From Rariloculus sp963665575 (GTDB lineage Bacteria > Pseudomonadota > Gammaproteobacteria > Steroidobacterales > Rariloculaceae), in the NCBI GenBank assembly GCA_963665575.2, contig CAXXDW010000006.1, forward strand, positions 496,001 through 560,000: DNA of 64,000 nucleotides, given 5' to 3'. A program made the translations under genes and the position numbers. This document shows, piece by piece, positions 61,828 to 64,000 of this stretch. The notes under the pieces were generated by a model, which saw nothing but the letters and a program-made list of their open reading frames with translations, was not told the origin of the DNA and ran no database searches. The first letter of the stretch is position 1, and the number at the start of each line of letters is the position of its first letter.

Positions 61828-62226
61828 ATGTCACCGGCCGGAAAGACACTCCTGATCCTGGCGGCGCTGTCGCTCTTCATCGCGACCGCGCTCGGCGCCT
61901 GGGCGGCCCACGGTCTCGACGCCGTGCTCGAAGCGCAAGCGCTCGAATCGTTTCGTACCGGCGTCGACTATCAATTCTTTCACGGGCTCGGCATTCTCGC
62001 GGTCGCGGCACTGGGCGAGCGCTACGAGCCGGCCCGGCAACTGCGGCTTGCGGGCTGGCTTTTCCTGGCCGGCACGGTGCTGTTCTCGGGGTCGATCTAT
62101 GCGACTTCGCTCGGCGCGCCGGGCGGGCTCGGCAGCGCGGCGCCGGTGGGCGGTCTGTGCTTCATGGCGGGCTGGCTCATCTGTGCCGTCGGCGTCTGGC
62201 GCGCAACGCCAATCGTGCTACGCTAA
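61828..62226 (+). CDS. DUF423 family membrane protein
   Basis: 132 residues from ATG 61828, with CAGGGGAA just upstream. Four hydrophobic segments are visible: LLILAALSLFIATALGAW, FFHGLGILAVAALG, LFLAGTVLFSGSIYA and GGLCFMAGWLICAVGVW. The block ALGAWAAHGLD and the YQFFHGL motif are the DUF423/YwdK-YgdD family pattern. Function is unknown. The open frame upstream of this ATG overlaps the tRNA and is not used. Confidence 0.92.
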   Translation: MSPAGKTLLILAALSLFIATALGAWAAHGLDAVLEAQALESFRTGVDYQFFHGLGILAVAALGERYEPARQLRLAGWLFLAGTVLFSGSIYATSLGAPGGLGSAAPVGGLCFMAGWLICAVGVWRATPIVLR

Positions 62227-62267
62227 CGCACTTTTCCCCACACCGTACAACAGGTTCCGGAGCAAGG

Positions 62268-62927
62268 ATGTCACTACACATTGGCGACGAAGCACCCAAT
62301 TTCACGGCAAACACGACCGAGGGAAGCATAGACTTCCACGAGTGGATCGGCGACGGCTGGGCCATACTGTTCTCGCATCCGAAGGATTTCACCCCCGTGT
62401 GCACGACGGAACTCGGCTACATGGCGGGCCTCAAGCCCGAATTCCAAAAGCGCAACTGCAAGATCATCGGGCTCAGCAACGACTCCGCCGACGACCACGT
62501 CGCCTGGTCGAAGGACATTGAGGAAACTCAGGGCCACGCCGTCAACTACCCGATCATCGACGGCAGCGACCTCAAGGTGGCGAAGCTCTATGACATGCTG
62601 CATCCGAACGCGAGTGGCCCGGCGAAGGAACGAACCGCCGCCGACAACGCCACGGTGCGCTCGGTCTTCGTCATCGGGCCCGACAAGAAGGTCAAAGCGA
62701 CGCTGACCTACCCGATGAGCACGGGCCGCAACTTCAACGAGGTCCTGAGGCTGCTCGACTCGATCCAGCTTACGGCGAAGCACCAGGTCGCGACCCCGGT
62801 CAACTGGAACCAGGGCGAGGACGTCATTATCGTCCCGGCCGTTTCCGACGAGGCCGCGAAGGAAAAGTTCCCGGAAGGCTGGGTCGCGCCGAAACCCTAT
62901 CTCAGGATCGTGCCGCAGCCCGACTGA
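62268..62927 (+). CDS. 1-Cys peroxiredoxin (Prx6 type)
   Basis: 219 residues. The peroxidatic cysteine lies in HPKDFTPVCTTELG (Cys about 45) with the preceding threonine and later arginine of the active site (ATVRSVFVIG) present. The extended C-terminal domain (KHQVATPVNWNQGEDVIIVP...PYLRIVPQP) is that of Prx6/1-Cys enzymes, which reduce peroxides. No resolving cysteine is apparent (the other Cys is in NCKIIGL), so regeneration relies on an external reductant. Confidence 0.94.
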   Translation: MSLHIGDEAPNFTANTTEGSIDFHEWIGDGWAILFSHPKDFTPVCTTELGYMAGLKPEFQKRNCKIIGLSNDSADDHVAWSKDIEETQGHAVNYPIIDGSDLKVAKLYDMLHPNASGPAKERTAADNATVRSVFVIGPDKKVKATLTYPMSTGRNFNEVLRLLDSIQLTAKHQVATPVNWNQGEDVIIVPAVSDEAAKEKFPEGWVAPKPYLRIVPQPD

Positions 62928-63012
62928 GCGCCTGGCGCAACTCACCGGGGGACAGCGACGGCCCTCCGGGGGGGCATCGACCGGTGCAAGCCTGACAGGC
63001 CGCGCGACCGGG

Positions 63013-64000
63013 CTACGCGGACGAAGGGAACGCGGCGCGACGCCTGAGCGCGGCCGCGCACAGGCGCTCGCAGAGTTCCGGGAAGGCGATACCCGAGGCC
63101 GCGGCGGCCTGCGGCAACAGGCTGCCCGAGCTCAGGCCCGGCAGCGTGTTCACCTCCAGGCACCAGAAATCCCCGGCGGCGTCCATGCGGAAATCCACGC
63201 GGCTGTAATCGTCGAGCTTGAGCGCATGGTGCGCGTCGAGCGCCAGCGTCTGTATCCGGCTTGCCTGAGCCGTCGTGATGTCGGCGGGGAAGATCTCTTC
63301 GGCCTGGCCAGCCGTGTACTTCGCCGTATAGTCGAACACCGGCCCCGTGGCAGATCGAATCTCACCGACGGAGAGCGCTTTCCCTTCCAGAATGCCGACC
63401 GTAAGTTCGCGGCCATCGACATAGCGCTCGATCATGACCTCCGAATCAAATCGTGCGGCGTGTTCGATCGCCCGCTCGAGTTCACCTGCGGACTCGACCA
63501 GCGTGAGCCCCACCGTCGAGCCCTGGCCGTTCGGCTTCACGATGACCGGAAAACCGATGCCGGCCTCGACGGCGCCCGCCTCGACCGGAGCCATCAGCCA
63601 GTCCGGCGTCGGAACGCCGGCACCGCGGAAGAGCCGTTTCGCGACATCCTTGTCCCAGGCCAGGGCGCTGCCGAGCCTGCCCGAACCCGTGTAGGCGATT
63701 CCTGCAAGGTCGAGCAGCGACTGGACCGTGCCGTTTTCGCCGCTGCCCCCATGCAGCGCGAGGAAGACGAGGTCCACCTCGTTGACGTTGAGCCCCGATC
63801 TCACGACGACGTCCGGGAGATCCGTTGCGGCGTCGCGCCCGGGCGGCAGGCGGTCGATGCGCCGGGCGAACAAGCTGCGCTCGTCGGCCGCGCTCAGACG
63901 GCCGCGGCCGGCGTCGACGACGATGACGTCGTGTCCGCGGCTGCGCAAGGCTTCGATGACCTGCGCCGCGCTCGCGGCAGATACGTCGCGTTCGTCACTG
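63013..64000 (-). CDS. ddl: D-alanine--D-alanine ligase (5' end beyond window)
   Basis: The frame remains open to the right edge; residues just inside the edge read SDERDVSAASAAQVIEALRS, the typical Ddl beginning, so only the first few codons are missing. ATP-grasp motifs follow: LALHGGSGENGTVQSLLDLA, DKDVAKRLF, KPNGQGSTVGL, ERYVDGRELTVG and the C-terminal EVNTLPGLSSGSLLP. It joins two D-alanines for the pentapeptide terminus. The sequence is of the D-Ala-D-Ala type with no evidence for a D-Ala-D-Lac switch. It converges on the peroxiredoxin gene. Confidence 0.92.
   Translation of the reverse strand, partial: SDERDVSAASAAQVIEALRSRGHDVIVVDAGRGRLSAADERSLFARRIDRLPPGRDAATDLPDVVVRSGLNVNEVDLVFLALHGGSGENGTVQSLLDLAGIAYTGSGRLGSALAWDKDVAKRLFRGAGVPTPDWLMAPVEAGAVEAGIGFPVIVKPNGQGSTVGLTLVESAGELERAIEHAARFDSEVMIERYVDGRELTVGILEGKALSVGEIRSATGPVFDYTAKYTAGQAEEIFPADITTAQASRIQTLALDAHHALKLDDYSRVDFRMDAAGDFWCLEVNTLPGLSSGSLLPQAAAASGIAFPELCERLCAAALRRRAAFPSSA

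Overview
This is a visibly GC-rich bacterial chromosome segment. Its gene content and gene order point to a high-GC gammaproteobacterium: lptC-lptA-lptB-rpoN-hpf, pcm-rhodanese-tolC, rpsU/dnaG/rpoD, mpl, hldE, a split B12-dependent ribonucleotide reductase nrdJa/nrdJb, and a PPi-dependent phosphofructokinase beside a proton-pumping pyrophosphatase. No marker here fixes the genus. TonB-dependent uptake with exported DUF6152 and VOC proteins would suit a Woeseiales- or Steroidobacterales-like lineage, but that is inference.

Layout. 1-1969: an ABC-2 exporter, cut by the left edge. 2098-9526: envelope and nitrogen-sigma block, with ibaG-murA leftward and lptC-lptA-lptB-rpoN-hpf-'rapZ'-mgtE rightward; ptsN and the kinase half of rapZ are absent. 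9527-11137: an intact IS1380-family element whose TGTAG target duplication overlaps the mgtE stop codon. 11284-19612: a leftward central-carbon operon tkt-gap-pgk-glycerate kinase-pyk-patatin. 19613-22954: a small accessory region with an AbiEi/AbiEii toxin-antitoxin pair, a decayed second copy of the tkt 5' end, an unrecognised zinc-finger-like repeat protein and an HNH-endonuclease fragment. 23186-32261: housekeeping genes (cpdA, rubredoxin, hspQ, mpl, rnd, adk) and the pyrophosphate pair pfp-hppA. 32632-39593: pcm, rhodanese, tolC, hldE, nrdJb and an apparently frameshifted nrdJa. 40170-49924: DegP-like protease, NAD-binding protein, aminopeptidase, cca, uppP, MidA-like methyltransferase, pteridine reductase, folB and tsaD. 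50039-61044: rpsU-dnaG-rpoD, split by about 7 kb encoding a TonB-dependent receptor and four small exported proteins. 61327-64000: a tRNA-Ile(CAU) interrupted by a group I intron, DUF423, 1-Cys peroxiredoxin, and the start-truncated ddl at the right edge.

How the genes work together. Cell-envelope functions recur: murA, mpl, ddl and uppP in peptidoglycan precursor supply and recycling; lptC/A/B and hldE in LPS; tolC, DegP and the TonB receptor in outer-membrane traffic. Carbon metabolism combines the tkt-gap-pgk-gck-pyk operon with PPi-PFK and H+-PPase, a set that implies pyrophosphate is used as an energy carrier. Non-coding highlights are the group I intron and two copies (45223-45332 and 61138-61248) of a large hairpin repeat whose arms differ between copies but remain complementary within each copy.
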